Of a stretch of 24,208 nt of DNA, positions 24,188-24,208 are shown piece by piece (the first letter of the stretch is position 1; every line of letters begins with the position of its first letter). The stretch is from CAYZXL01 sp964482435 (GTDB lineage: Bacteria > Auribacterota > JABMQX01), in NCBI GenBank assembly GCA_964482435.1, contig CAYZXL010000070.1, forward strand, positions 1 to 24,208. The letters are read 5' to 3'. The notes beneath the pieces are model-generated. The model was given only the letters and a program-made list of their open reading frames with translations, was not told the origin of the DNA and did not search any database. Made by a program: the position numbers and the translations under genes.

Positions 24188-24208
24188 ATGCGGGAGGGCT
24201 CGGGGCAG
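24188..24208 (+). CDS. Start of a gene running off the window edge
   Basis: ATG at 24188 has AGGGAGG (24176-24182) 5 nt upstream and opens MREGSGQ before the window ends. It is too short to identify. Its place just after the break in the beta-helix gene would fit the first gene of an inserted element. Confidence 0.35.

Overview
The window reads as a piece of a GC-rich chromosome from a Gram-negative-type (two-membrane) bacterium outside the well-studied groups. It carries a LolCD-type lipoprotein-release pair and an Mla-type phospholipid transport operon, both outer-membrane systems. It also carries McsA, McsB and ClpC, the protein-arginine phosphorylation system best known from Firmicutes but also found in Chlamydiae and other lineages. 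With large exported CotH/PA14, calcium-repeat and beta-helix proteins and abundant dispersed intergenic repeats, this suggests a PVC-type bacterium (planctomycete or verrucomicrobial relatives) or a nearby candidate phylum. That placement is inference from gene content only.

Layout. Positions 1-4820 are accessory DNA: the 3' part of a large CotH-kinase/PA14 surface protein, a decayed 3' remnant of an adenylate-forming (phenylacetate-CoA-ligase-like) gene, a repeat-rich gap, and a DDE transposase broken by a frameshift at a hairpin. Just after it lies a well-formed sigma70-type promoter, then a 1007-residue protein (5009-8032). That protein has a cysteine-rich N-terminal domain, a membrane segment and five ~142-residue repeats, each pairing Asp-rich calcium loops with a CxxC/HxxxH module. 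I do not recognise the module; it is the best candidate for something undescribed.

Positions 8334-14783 are a core block: lolC (with an unusual extracytoplasmic zinc ribbon), lolD, mcsA, mcsB (ATGA overlap) and clpC. Positions 15184-17759 are the Mla operon mlaE-mlaF-mlaD, followed by a RelE/ParE-type toxin-antitoxin pair. Positions 18636-20269 hold a membrane PIN/TRAM protein and ispF; ispD, which sits between them in Bacillus, is missing. On the minus strand are an MsmX/UgpC-type sugar ABC ATPase and, downstream, a glycoside-hydrolase-like lipoprotein. The right edge holds a truncated beta-helix gene and the first codons of another gene.

Two cross-cutting signals stand out. First, two genes (ispF and the glycoside-hydrolase lipoprotein) appear to start at CTG codons with well-spaced Shine-Dalgarno sites. 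Second, intergenic DNA is seeded with repeats of strict 9-bp period in two families (CGCNGAG and ACAGGAT), including two diverged copies of a ~210-bp composite element. No tRNA, rRNA or CRISPR array was seen.
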